Below, piece after piece: positions 50,490 through 59,806 of a DNA stretch of 64,000 bases; positions within the stretch are counted from its first letter, which is position 1; each line of letters opens with the position of its first letter. The notes below the pieces were generated by a model. It made no database searches and was not told the origin of the DNA. It saw nothing but the letters and a program-made list of their open reading frames with translations. The DNA is taken from contig OZ246012.1 in NCBI GenBank assembly GCA_965230615.1, positions 3,472,001-3,536,000 on the forward strand, read 5' to 3'. The translations under genes and the position numbers were made by a program. Origin of the DNA: G965230615 sp965230615 (GTDB lineage Bacteria > Pseudomonadota > Gammaproteobacteria > HTCC5015).

Positions 50490-51641
50490 GTGGATCCTGT
50501 AGTACTTTATATCGTTGTGCTAAAAGCTATGACGCTTGGCTTGCAGTCTGTACTTATAATGCATGCGATTCATCATCTTTTTCATATGCTCAGTGGCAGG
50601 TTATATCTCGGTATTATTATCGGCTATGCTGGCTATTGTTTGATTGCTATCTCATCTGTTTCGCCGGTTTTAAGTCATGCCTTATTCTTTTTCGTCATGC
50701 TGTCCAGCATAAGTCCCTTGTTTTTTTGGTTGCTGACTAACTCGCTGTACCAGGAAAAGTATCAGGTTAATAAGATTTATTGGTTGATTTTAGCCTATAT
50801 CGCAACAGCAGCCCCTATGGGGGGCGTCATTTATGGTATTGGCGTGAGTGCTGAAGCGACACCTTATAATTGGAGTCATTGGTTGCTGTTTTTTATACCT
50901 AATGGCGCTAATGCGGTATTCCTTATTCTGGGTTTCAATGCCATATTAAACAATTGGCGCTCTGATCTAGTGGAGTCTCGGCGTTGGTTGTGGGTATCGG
51001 TTGTCCCTTTTGTCGGGGTAACCATGTTGATACCATTGCTAATTATCTTGTTTTCTGGGCGCTATATATTTCCTTTGTGGGCGGAAGCTTTTCAGGCAAG
51101 CTATATCTTTTTGGTATTCTTTACAGTGGTACTGTGGCTGCTAGAGACCGACTTGAAGCATTTACTGGAAACCAAGGCAAAAACCTGGTTGGTCTGGCTA
51201 GGTTGGCATGGTAGTGACAAAACCGAAGGTACTCAGCAAGCTGGCAGTTTGAGTCCCAATATGACATCTCAGTTAGAGCAAGAGCTGCTTGAGAGGCTGA
51301 ATCAACTGATAACATCAGAGAAATATTTTCGGCAGCATAAGCTTACTGTTAGTGATTTGGCTGTTAAGCTTGATTTGCCTGAACAACAGTTACGCAAGCT
51401 CATTAACCAGAATTTGGGTTTCAGAAACTTCAATGACTTTGTTAATCACTACCGGATTGAATATGTCATCGAAGCACTGAAAAACCCAGAACATCAAGAT
51501 ATTACAATTATGTCTTTGGCCTTAGATGCTGGTTTTAATTCAATTGCGCCTTTTAATAGGGCGTTCAAAGAAAAAACCGGTTTAGCACCTAATGAATATC
51601 GCTCAAGACTCAGCTTTAAAGGTGTTAGTAAAGCGTCATAA
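50490..51641 (+). CDS. AraC-family regulator with seven-helix membrane N-terminus
   Basis: 383 residues starting at a GTG with AGAGG upstream. About seven hydrophobic helices over residues 1-215, a linker, then the AraC double helix-turn-helix at ~275-378 (LTVSDLAVKLDLPEQQLRKLI ... IMSLALDAGFNSIAPFNRAF ... TGLAPNEYRSRL). Membrane-bound AraC proteins of this design are thought to sense lipophilic or envelope signals directly. It faces a second regulator of the same design at 51716, convergent, with 74 bases between. Confidence 0.88.
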   Translation: MDPVVLYIVVLKAMTLGLQSVLIMHAIHHLFHMLSGRLYLGIIIGYAGYCLIAISSVSPVLSHALFFFVMLSSISPLFFWLLTNSLYQEKYQVNKIYWLILAYIATAAPMGGVIYGIGVSAEATPYNWSHWLLFFIPNGANAVFLILGFNAILNNWRSDLVESRRWLWVSVVPFVGVTMLIPLLIILFSGRYIFPLWAEAFQASYIFLVFFTVVLWLLETDLKHLLETKAKTWLVWLGWHGSDKTEGTQQAGSLSPNMTSQLEQELLERLNQLITSEKYFRQHKLTVSDLAVKLDLPEQQLRKLINQNLGFRNFNDFVNHYRIEYVIEALKNPEHQDITIMSLALDAGFNSIAPFNRAFKEKTGLAPNEYRSRLSFKGVSKAS

Positions 51642-51715
51642 CTTTAATAGTATTTTATCTTGTTTTATGCCCGGCAGCAGCCACCGAAAATACTGCTTCA
51701 ACTTTAGTAGCTTGT

Positions 51716-52855
51716 CTATATTATGCTTTTTCTATACTCAACAGGTGTCATGCCAACAGTTGCTTTAAAGACCCGGCAGCACGTTTCGGCTGTTTCAAAG
51801 CCACATTCATAGGCCAGCGTTTTTATAGGTAAATTGCTGTCATAACTGTCTTTTAGCATCTTTTTAAGATGATTGACCCGGTGAGTGTTTAAAAACTTGT
51901 TAAAGTTATTGTAGCCAAGGTCATCAATAATATAGTGTCTGATTTTATATTCGGGAATAGCAATTGACTTGGCAAGTTTGCTTATTGTCAGCCCTTTTTC
52001 TGAGAACATCATTCTGTGTACTAGATATTTTTCAAACTCCTCTGCCTGATTGATTGCTGTTGTTGGTGCAACCCGCTGAACCGTACTCCGTTGTTGTTCT
52101 ACTGTTAAGGCATTGAATTGATTTTGTATATTTTCAGTATGATAGTTATGCATATTAGTATCTTCTATTTTGTTAAAGTCAAAGTTAAATATATCGAGCC
52201 AGCTTTCTTGAAAACGCAGGTAAACCATATAGCCGCAAGTTATAAAAAATGTTAGAGAGAAAAGCTGCATGGCGCTTTGGCTAGGTAAAACAGTGTTATT
52301 GCTTAGCATGGAGTTAAACAGGCAGACAAGCGTAATACCAATAATCGGCAGTACCGCATAAGCCAGTTTGTTAAGTGCGCTAGTTGAAGTATTGCTCTTT
52401 AGCAATTTATAAGAGAATAGTGATGAAAGTATTAAGCCAAGGCACGATGCCCAAAAGGAAATAACGATCATCAGGTATTGAATAATATATACAGACTGGT
52501 TGAGTTCAGTAAAGCGTTCGAAGCCATTGCTGATATAAAGAGAGCTTTGTGTCGTTCCCATAACAATTGCGAACATAAAACCTACTACTAAGTACTGGGT
52601 ACGCTGTTTTACCAATTGGCTGCTGACCAGAAAAAAGTAGTGGAAAGGTATTGAGTAAAATAAAAATAAGCCTAGCCAAAGCAAAAAGGTTGGGGTTGTA
52701 GGCTGAGTGTATAGGTGCAGCAGGGCAATAGATGAGCCGCCAAGTACTATCATCTGGTATGTTTTCCCTAATATAGTATTTGCGACTCCTAAACCTTGCA
52801 CAATTAAGACTATAGAAAAGCCTAGACCTATAACGGGTAAAATTTCATGTAACAT
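51716..52855 (-). CDS. AraC-family regulator with membrane N-terminus, second copy
   Basis: 379 residues, GGAG upstream of the ATG. Seven hydrophobic segments over 1-215, then the DNA-binding domain (LTISKLAKSIAIPEYKIRHYI ... IKTLAYECGFETAETCCRVF ... VGMTPVEYRKS). Same architecture as the convergent regulator at 50490, and as the broken copy at 18603. Outside the DNA-binding part the two differ clearly, so they probably sense different signals. Confidence 0.88.
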   Translation of the reverse strand: MLHEILPVIGLGFSIVLIVQGLGVANTILGKTYQMIVLGGSSIALLHLYTQPTTPTFLLWLGLFLFYSIPFHYFFLVSSQLVKQRTQYLVVGFMFAIVMGTTQSSLYISNGFERFTELNQSVYIIQYLMIVISFWASCLGLILSSLFSYKLLKSNTSTSALNKLAYAVLPIIGITLVCLFNSMLSNNTVLPSQSAMQLFSLTFFITCGYMVYLRFQESWLDIFNFDFNKIEDTNMHNYHTENIQNQFNALTVEQQRSTVQRVAPTTAINQAEEFEKYLVHRMMFSEKGLTISKLAKSIAIPEYKIRHYIIDDLGYNNFNKFLNTHRVNHLKKMLKDSYDSNLPIKTLAYECGFETAETCCRVFKATVGMTPVEYRKSII

Positions 52856-53553
52856 GTTTTATATCTCCAGCCCCGGTTTCTTTGTTGAGGTGATTTCACC
52901 GCATTTGCTGTCTTATGCTCAACTTGAAAAATTGAGAGTAATTATCGAATTTTTAATACTGGCTGGGTAATTATTGATATTTTTTTCGGAAGTTAAGGTT
53001 GATTACTGACAAAGATCAACTTTCAGGTTCGTTCAAGCTATAAACAAGAGAGATTTTTTTAGTACATGTTCTTGAATATTAAGGGGTGATTGAAATGCGC
53101 CCATTTTGTGGTAAATATCACGTATAAGAGTCACGATTTTATTGAGCGGAGGCTATGAGTATCATGTTTTGAACATATATTATTTATGGGCTTGCAATAA
53201 GCTTGCTTATTTTTATGGTTATGCTTGTCCTAAGAAAGTTATCTTTAAATTAACATGGTATTTTAATTTTTATCGTTAATGCAGGATGAGTGAAAAAAAT
53301 GCTTTTTTGAGCAGTGCTTGCATCGATTTTTATGTATGTAGAAGTCATTTGTTTGTTAAAAATATGCGTTATGGCTGCGAATATTTTTGTGCGTTATAGA
53401 TAGTATCAAAGGTGTACACAGTGTTAACTGAGCTTTGCTTTCGCTGTTTGCTGCGGGCAGCTCAGGCAATGCAGATAGTGTAATTGTGCGAAGAAAGGTA
53501 AATAAGTGTAATTTGATTGAAATGTTTGCCGATTGACGCAGGTGCTTTGAATA
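52856..53553. other. Intergenic region, no gene seen
   Basis: About 700 AT-rich bases. I see no gene, RNA or strong hairpin; the part next to 52855 should hold that gene's promoter. Confidence 0.4.
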
Positions 53554-54363
53554 TTAAAGATAAATAAGTCGCATTGTTAGTGCTTTGGCAATAGCGTGTT
53601 GACGTGTTCTTACCTGCAGTTTTTTGTTAAGACGCTTGACATGAGTAAGCACAGTTGTCTCGGCGATATTTAAAATTTTAGCTGTAGCCCAGGTGTCTTT
53701 ACCATTAGCAAGCCAGCTCAATACTTCTTGCTCTCGTTTGGTTAGTTTAATGGGCTGAGCTGGAGTATATTCGTTTTGCACAACCTGCAGTGTTGCTTCA
53801 TGCAGATAATTACTGAGTAAGTGCAAATTGGGTAAATCATGCAGAATGTCTTTTCTAGGCATGTGTTCATAGTGACTAAATCGCAATGCACTTAAGTCGC
53901 CTCGCAGGCCAACACCGGGTATGTGCAGCATGCTTTTGGCACCAAAGTCTCTAGCATCATTCAATACCTCGCGCTCTGTGGTACTCATATTCTTATCAGC
54001 ATCATGGTATTGCCATAGTTTTGGTGTGACATTATTGACGCAGTGACGAACAATAGGGTCTTTAATTAAGAAGCGATTAACCTTGTAGTGCTTCATCCAA
54101 TCTGATTCATGTTCGTAAAGTTGAAATAAAGTAGGGCGCGTTTCAATAGTTGGAATCAAAAAGCCCATGCTAAAAAAGTCAAAGCCGTAGTGGATTTGAA
54201 TTTTGTGGCAAAGTGCGTGTATATCGTCCATCGTTGCAGCATTCAGCGCAGCTTCGATAAAATCTACGGTATTGTAATTTCGGTTTAGTTGTTCAGTTGC
54301 TACCGTATTTGTGTTTCTGTGTTCGATATAATTGATGTCAGACAGTATTGAGGCAAAGTCCAT
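53554..54363 (-). CDS. LuxR-type regulator with autoinducer-binding domain (solo)
   Basis: 269 residues. The N-terminal domain keeps the acyl-homoserine-lactone pocket: Trp89, Tyr93, Asp102, Pro103 and Trp117 have exactly the spacing of Trp57, Tyr61, Asp70, Pro71 and Trp85 of LuxR/TraR, with Gly141 also conserved in FGAKS. The C-terminal LuxR helix-turn-helix is at 205-265 (LTKREQEVLSWLANGKDTWATAKILNIAETTVLTHV). No luxI synthase is in the window, so it is a LuxR solo that may listen to its own distant synthase or to neighbours' signals. Confidence 0.93.
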   Translation of the reverse strand: MDFASILSDINYIEHRNTNTVATEQLNRNYNTVDFIEAALNAATMDDIHALCHKIQIHYGFDFFSMGFLIPTIETRPTLFQLYEHESDWMKHYKVNRFLIKDPIVRHCVNNVTPKLWQYHDADKNMSTTEREVLNDARDFGAKSMLHIPGVGLRGDLSALRFSHYEHMPRKDILHDLPNLHLLSNYLHEATLQVVQNEYTPAQPIKLTKREQEVLSWLANGKDTWATAKILNIAETTVLTHVKRLNKKLQVRTRQHAIAKALTMRLIYL

Positions 54364-54564
54364 ATTCGAGTCTATTGATTTTGTTTATTGATTAACTATG
54401 AGCAATGTTGCTTAAGTTTACAGCTAATCTTGTCAGTAAGAGTAGTTGTAGTTGGCAAACTCATTATAGCTTGCTTCATGATGGCATTATTGATTGCCAA
54501 TTTGCAACAGTCTGATAGTGCAATAGAAGCTAACTGTTTGATTAGTTAAAGTGTAAAGACTGTT

Positions 54565-54585
54565 ATGCTGACAAGGGGTCAGCAT
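54565..54585. promoter_or_regulatory. Perfect inverted repeat upstream of the LuxR solo
   Basis: ATGCTGAC at 54565-54572 and GTCAGCAT at 54578-54585 flank five bases. It lies about 200 bases upstream of the luxR start and 125 bases beyond the end of the binding-protein gene. No T-run on either side, so an operator is likelier than a terminator. The rest of 54364-54709 is empty. Confidence 0.4.
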
Positions 54586-54709
54586 TGTTGTTGTCTTTTA
54601 TCTTTAATATGGCTATCCGCAGCGTATTAAGCGCCTCGACAGCTAGTACTTTCTTATGATGTTTTGAGGGTGAATATTTTTCGATGGCGGCTTGCTGCAC
54701 TATCTACTA

Positions 54710-55852
54710 TCAGGGTTGATAAGTGTTCGATCCTTGCAGCGTATTTTGGGTGGTTTGTTGTAAAACCGCATTCAGCGAAAAGTCATATGAGGCCAGCTTT
54801 TTATTGTAAAATTTGGAAAACTGCTTAAAGTCAATACTTTGCCAGTTACGGTCACCTAGCTTGTCCATATATTGCCTGATATTTTCAGCATTAATTACCG
54901 ACATAGCATTCTCAATCAGCCTACCCGGATCTTCGGTAAACTTTATACCCTTATGTAGATCATGAATAAGAATAACAGCCCAGCCTGCATCCATAAAATG
55001 TCCGCCGATTGACCCTGTCATTTCGCCAGCTAAAACCGATTGCAGTGCTTGATCATTCCAGTCGATACCTGCTAATAAAATATCTTTGCCAGGTGTTTTG
55101 CCTATAGATTGAATATGTTCTTTTGTGGCTAAAGCAATAATGTCACTAATAGACCAGATTGCATGAATATTATCGTGCTGATTCAGCAGCGATTGAGCTG
55201 CCCGGCTGCCAGAGTCTTTGTTCCAGTCGGAGGCGAATGCTTTGATTAAAATCGCATCATTACGTGAGTTCAGCCGTCGATGTAGGCCCAGGTAACGTGA
55301 TACAGAGATATGAGAATCAGGAGGGCCGGTGATTGCTGCAATATGTACTTTACCATCACTATTGACTAAACCTTTGGCTTTCGCTTCGCTGATTAAAATG
55401 TCTGCCAGTGTGAAACCTGCTAATTCATCGTTGGGGCCGATGCTGGCCACCCAGTTCCGATAAGTGCTTTTTGGTAAGCCGATCACCTTTTCGATTCTTT
55501 TATTAATAACAGAGTTAATAATAAAATACTTAATACCCCGGGCTGCGGCTTTGGTCATGAACTCTTTGGTTATAGTACCTGTATAAATAGAGAGTAAATA
55601 ATCAGGCGGTTCGGTTGCGTTGATTTCTGCCAAAATATCTTTTTTTAGACTGTAGCTATTACCTTTTGAGAAAACCACTTTTAAATCAATATTTAAGTCT
55701 TCAGCGGTGGCTTTGGCAAAATTGCTCACACTTGCCCAGAATGGGACTTTGGCTGTGTCGGGAATAATCAGTGAAATTTTAGGGTTTTCCGCGCGAAGGC
55801 TTTGACTGATAACAAGCAAAAACAGCAGCAGTATGATTTGGTGTTGTGGCAT
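54710..55852 (-). CDS. Sugar-binding-type periplasmic protein (Peripla_BP_4-like)
   Basis: 380 residues with signal peptide (MPQHQIILLLFLLVISQSLRA). The fold text matches type-I periplasmic sugar-binding proteins: ISLIIPDTAKVPFWASVSNFAKATAEDL at the start, DILLAGIDWNDQALQSVLAGEMTGSIGG with the hinge and ligand side near the end. No ABC permease or ATPase is adjacent, so it probably works with a sensor or with a transporter encoded elsewhere, in the manner of LuxP or TorT. I chose 55852 with GGGA upstream; a start at 55936 would add 28 residues in front of the signal peptide. Confidence 0.82.
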   Translation of the reverse strand: MPQHQIILLLFLLVISQSLRAENPKISLIIPDTAKVPFWASVSNFAKATAEDLNIDLKVVFSKGNSYSLKKDILAEINATEPPDYLLSIYTGTITKEFMTKAAARGIKYFIINSVINKRIEKVIGLPKSTYRNWVASIGPNDELAGFTLADILISEAKAKGLVNSDGKVHIAAITGPPDSHISVSRYLGLHRRLNSRNDAILIKAFASDWNKDSGSRAAQSLLNQHDNIHAIWSISDIIALATKEHIQSIGKTPGKDILLAGIDWNDQALQSVLAGEMTGSIGGHFMDAGWAVILIHDLHKGIKFTEDPGRLIENAMSVINAENIRQYMDKLGDRNWQSIDFKQFSKFYNKKLASYDFSLNAVLQQTTQNTLQGSNTYQP

Positions 55853-55963
55853 TGGTATTTTCCCAAAATGTTGGGGCGGAGTGGAGCTGGTAATAGCACT
55901 CAGCGCCCATACATGAGATATCGACCAAATTGTCAATCGCTTGAGTGAAACCGAGAGGAAAGG

Positions 55964-56416
55964 TTAGCTTGTGTTAGGGGCAATAAGGCCATTGCGTAGT
56001 TTTTGTAGCAGATCGGCGAATCCTGCGAGTTCTTCGTCGCTAAGTTGTTGATATGCTTGCGTTATAACAGGTAAAACAGCTTGCCTGGCTGCTGTGAGCT
56101 TATCGAGGCCAGTGGCAGAGATAAAAACATGGCTAATGCGAGCATCCTCTTTATCCGTTTGCTTGAGTACCCAGCCTTTGCTGGTCATGGCTTTTATGGC
56201 TTTGGTAACCGCTGGCTGGTTCATTTCCATGGCAGCACACAAGCTGCTGATTGTTTCAGCTTGCGCTGCCTGATGTTCCAGATGGTTTAGCAGTGATAAC
56301 TGCGTCATGTTCAGGCCGATAGGCTCCAGCTTGCGGTTAATTCTGGCAGATAGGTGCTGGTATGTGATTGAGAGCAAAACCATGCTTTGCCCGAGTGTTT
56401 CGAATCTTTGCTTCAT
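55964..56416 (-). CDS. MarR-family regulator
   Basis: 150 residues with the MarR winged helix (LSLLNHLEHQ, ISSLCAAMEMNQPAVTKAIKAMTSKGWV, DARISHVFISATGLDKL). The ATG has only a weak site. Divergent from the membrane-protein gene at 56596; two identical operator-like sequences lie between them. Confidence 0.92.
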   Translation of the reverse strand: MKQRFETLGQSMVLLSITYQHLSARINRKLEPIGLNMTQLSLLNHLEHQAAQAETISSLCAAMEMNQPAVTKAIKAMTSKGWVLKQTDKEDARISHVFISATGLDKLTAARQAVLPVITQAYQQLSDEELAGFADLLQKLRNGLIAPNTS

Positions 56417-56490
56417 TAGGCTGTATTCTTCACGGCAGGTTTAAGGGGGCCTGCACCGCTGTGCGGCGGCATACGATATTGATCTATATC

Positions 56491-56535
56491 TTGACAATAT
56501 ATTCCAAGGAATGCAATAATATATTCCAAGGAATG
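56491..56535 (+). promoter_or_regulatory. Promoter overlapped by a duplicated MarR-type operator
   Basis: An identical 18-base sequence AATATATTCCAAGGAATG occurs at 56496-56513 and 56518-56535, two helical turns apart; each contains the palindrome ATTCCAAGGAAT. A -35 TTGACA sits at 56491-56496 and AATAAT at 56515-56520 gives an 18-base spacing, so the first copy fills the spacer. Binding of a MarR dimer pair would block the promoter facing 56596. Confidence 0.75.
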
Positions 56536-56595
56536 TATTATTGCAGGAAGCCTATTTAGCAATCGCTTAACTGATATTGGGCTGAGAGGTGAGAA

Positions 56596-57222
56596 ATGAT
56601 GTGTACCAATAAACAATATATACAAAAGGTTAATGAATTTGTTTTGCAGAGGTTTAACCCTTGGGTTTGGTGGCTGTTGGCCGTTTTGAGTTTTTTCCTC
56701 GCTCGTGCAGTGGAGACGTGGTTGAACTGGAGCTATGCCTTATCAAAGTTTCCTGTGCCTTTTTATATCGGGCAAACACGGTTTAGTGGTGAGGCGATTA
56801 AGGCGGATTATCAGTTTCTGATCGATCAAGGCACTTTAAATATATTTATTCAGACGCAGTTAATTGATTATGTATTCATGCTGGCGAGCTTTATTGCTTT
56901 TTTCTGTTTGGCCGCTGCGGTTTTAAGGTCTATACCCAAAAGTCCCTCTTTTTCTATATTAAGGCGTTTAGGAATATTCATGTTATGGCTTACCCCAATG
57001 GGAGCGCTGATGGATGCTTTTGAAAACCTGGTTTCATTTGTGATGTTGGCAGATCCACTCGGTTTTCCAAATTGGCTTGCCTATCCTTATTCTGGATTTG
57101 CGGTCGCAAAGTTTGCACTTTTTAGTATGGGTTATCTATGGCCACTGTGTGTGATATTAATAATGCTAATGTACTTTTTTTATAAACAGAGTGTTCGTTT
57201 ATTGCCATTCCTAAAAAGTTAA
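56596..57222 (+). CDS. Membrane protein, probable MarR target, unknown function
   Basis: 208 residues with about four hydrophobic segments (20-38, ~88-112, ~125-150, ~170-195). AGAGG and GAG precede the ATG. No family recognised. Its promoter is overlapped by the duplicated MarR-type operator, so it is the likely regulated gene, as efflux or membrane-stress proteins often are. Confidence 0.65.
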   Translation: MMCTNKQYIQKVNEFVLQRFNPWVWWLLAVLSFFLARAVETWLNWSYALSKFPVPFYIGQTRFSGEAIKADYQFLIDQGTLNIFIQTQLIDYVFMLASFIAFFCLAAAVLRSIPKSPSFSILRRLGIFMLWLTPMGALMDAFENLVSFVMLADPLGFPNWLAYPYSGFAVAKFALFSMGYLWPLCVILIMLMYFFYKQSVRLLPFLKS

Positions 57223-57236
57223 AGCGTATAGGTAAT

Positions 57237-57266
57237 GAACGTAGTACTCTAAAAGGCACTACGTTC
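57237..57266 (+). terminator. Probable terminator
   Basis: GAACGTAGT / ACTACGTTC, nine base pairs, followed by a moderately T-rich tail, just after the 56596 gene. The remaining bases to 57722 are T-rich with no gene seen. Confidence 0.55.
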
Positions 57267-57722
57267 TATTCTTCTCCGGGTTCCAATAAATTTTTTTGCT
57301 TGCCGATGATGTAATGGAAATAGTGACGCTCTTTGTCAGTGCTTGTTCGTTTTTTATTTTGTTAGTTTATTTTGAAAACTATGTTTTAGTAAAATTTTGA
57401 TGTTAGTTCTGCGTGTGTTTTTTTTATTTTGTTTTTTCGTTCATACACTTTCGTGATGGTTTTGAAATAAGTGTGGTGCAGTCATGTGGTTTTTTTGGTG
57501 GTTTACTATGATTGTGTTCTTGGTGTTTTTTATTTGTACTTATTTGGCAGGATTTAATGCTAATTGAAAAAAACTGGCTGGTTAAAAGGTTTTTTGAGTG
57601 AATTAGTTTAAAAGTGCGAAAAGTTTTTGCGCTTTTGGGTTTTTGGTTTTAGCGTTGACAGGATATGTTGCAGCGCATTAAATAAGCGCCACATTACATG
57701 ATGTTGAGGTGGGTGGCCGAAT

Positions 57723-59780
57723 ATGCAGCAAGAATTATTATATTCTGCTCAGCGATTTAAATGGACTTTGCTGGCGGTTTCTTTGGGAGTGTTGTTAGTC
57801 TCTGTATTTTTTTATCCTGGGCATACCAATGGCGACTCTGAGTGGCAGATGCAGCAAGCGAAAACGGGAGTCTTTGATAATTTGCATCCCGTTGTTATGT
57901 CGTTTGTTTGGCATCATCTATTAAAGGTTTTTCCTGGCAGTGCGGGCATTTTCTTTTTTCAATCACTCGTTTTTTTCTTAGGGTTAGCCTTATGTTTGTC
58001 ATCGTTAACAAAAACGAAGTGGGGGTTTTTCCTCGGTTTGGCTTTTGTTAGTTTAAGTCCAGGGGTGTTTTTCTTTCTTAGCCAGGTTTATAAGGATGTT
58101 GGGCATACGGGCAGTTTGTTGTTGGCTTTTGGGCTGCTATTAATTTCACATAAGAGGAAAAAACTATGGCCAATTGTTCTATGCCTGCCTGTGCTGATAT
58201 ATGCGCAAGCCTTAAGGCATAACAGCTTCCCTGCTGTAATACCCATGTTGATATGGGGTGTCTACATGCTGTTTGATCAACATATTCCGCAAACGATAGC
58301 TGGGTTTTTTAAGTCGCATATTATTCGCCTGGGAGTGGCGCTGAGTATTCTTTTATTGATGATGGTGGCAGTAGGGAAAATGAATCACTGGATTATTGGC
58401 AGTGATAAGACTGGTCACCCAATTCAGCAAATATTTATTTTAGACTTAGTGGCGATTTCAGCACTGACAGGGAAAAACCATATTCCAGATGTTTATTTTA
58501 GAGATCGAAAGCCTTATACAATGGAGGAAATTCGTAAAGTGTATAACCCAGGGGGGAACTTTTGGATTCATTGGGGGCGTATCGCTAACAGGGAACCCAT
58601 TGGTTTTATTTATGGAGAGGCTGATGTAAAAACATTGATGCTGAAATGGTTGGAGACGATTTCCAGTAATAGCTTGATCTATTTGTATCACCGTATGGAG
58701 TTATTTAAGCGGCATCTCGGAATAGCGGATCCTTATACGAGTATACATTTTAAACCGCCGTCTTATCGTGGTAATACACAATTAAACACATATGCATCTC
58801 CGCAGTATTTGTGGGTTAAAAAAGTATTTGAGGGGATTCGTCATTCTCATTTTTTTAGAGCCTGGCCATACTTTTTGGTAGCGTGCTTAGTGTTTATGTT
58901 GGTGTATATGGCCTTGCATACAATTCCGCCAGCATTAGCCGTGGTTTTTTCAAGCGGTATGCTCTATGCCTTGGCTTATTTAGTTATTGGTATTACTTCG
59001 GAACACCGAATGATGTGGTGGCCCACGTTGGCAAGCTTACTGGTATTGTTTGTCGCCTGGGACAGTGTGCGCGACAGGTTGTTGCAGCAATGGCGCAAGA
59101 TTCGATTAATGCGGCTCGATATTTTAGATGGCTTTGTGCCAAAGCCCTTGAGTCAGTATTCCACTGTGCGGTTACAAACTGAACAAGCTCCGGCGGTTGC
59201 TGAGCAGAGGGTTAATGATATGGTGGAGAATAACCAGCGTCAGGAAAACGCTATAGCTACAGAAGATATTTATATTCCTCTATGGCAGATACTAAGTCGT
59301 TTAAGTCATCAGCTTGATGCAAAGCTATTCGAGGTTGGCTCGCCCAGCGGATTGACAAGGTTTAATGCTAAGAACTTACTCCGGCCTGTGAAAGCTGCGA
59401 CAAAGCTAGCGACGAGTCAACGCCTGGAATATGGTGAGCAAATATATGAGCAAATTCAAGCTATGGCACGTTATATACAGCAGCAGATATTGTTAAGTCC
59501 TTCTGAGTATTCTGAGCAAAATGCAATATTTATTAACCCAGATGAATTGCAGCGCTATGTTGATGCGCTTTGTCTTATTATAAAACAGTACAGAGCTTTG
59601 CCGCAGGGTCAAAATATCTTAGTTGAACATCATCAGGAATCGGTGTTTAGGCGGTGGGTCGCTAGTCTATTGGCTTATGCTCGATATGGTATTTATCAGT
59701 TGGTGAGAAAGATTAACGTTATAGAAGAAAATAAACCAGTTGGGCCTTATGGAAGACATCTAAACAGGGATGTTTTTTAG
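57723..59780 (+). CDS. GT-C-type membrane glycosyltransferase with extra cytosolic domain
   Basis: 685 residues. About ten to twelve membrane helices over 1-440 and early periplasmic-loop residues typical of GT-C enzymes that use polyprenyl-phosphate sugars: TNGDSEWQM, NLHPVVMSFVW, VYKDVGH and ALRHNSFPAVIPM. The C-terminal ~230 residues (from about 455) are soluble and helical with no helix of the membrane type and are not usual for this class. Followed by GtrB- and GtrA-like genes, so it fills the GtrC position of an O-antigen or cell-surface glycosylation cassette. Confidence 0.75.
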   Translation: MQQELLYSAQRFKWTLLAVSLGVLLVSVFFYPGHTNGDSEWQMQQAKTGVFDNLHPVVMSFVWHHLLKVFPGSAGIFFFQSLVFFLGLALCLSSLTKTKWGFFLGLAFVSLSPGVFFFLSQVYKDVGHTGSLLLAFGLLLISHKRKKLWPIVLCLPVLIYAQALRHNSFPAVIPMLIWGVYMLFDQHIPQTIAGFFKSHIIRLGVALSILLLMMVAVGKMNHWIIGSDKTGHPIQQIFILDLVAISALTGKNHIPDVYFRDRKPYTMEEIRKVYNPGGNFWIHWGRIANREPIGFIYGEADVKTLMLKWLETISSNSLIYLYHRMELFKRHLGIADPYTSIHFKPPSYRGNTQLNTYASPQYLWVKKVFEGIRHSHFFRAWPYFLVACLVFMLVYMALHTIPPALAVVFSSGMLYALAYLVIGITSEHRMMWWPTLASLLVLFVAWDSVRDRLLQQWRKIRLMRLDILDGFVPKPLSQYSTVRLQTEQAPAVAEQRVNDMVENNQRQENAIATEDIYIPLWQILSRLSHQLDAKLFEVGSPSGLTRFNAKNLLRPVKAATKLATSQRLEYGEQIYEQIQAMARYIQQQILLSPSEYSEQNAIFINPDELQRYVDALCLIIKQYRALPQGQNILVEHHQESVFRRWVASLLAYARYGIYQLVRKINVIEENKPVGPYGRHLNRDVF

Positions 59781-59806
59781 GAATTTTTAGTGGGAGGGGA
59801 GATGTG

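Noticed and set aside
50483..50740. Alternative frame at the start of the AraC gene at 50490
   Set aside because: Overlaps the real gene in another frame and lacks family signal.
53554..55852. A full ABC sugar uptake operon around the periplasmic binding protein
   Set aside because: No permease or ATPase gene is present on either side.
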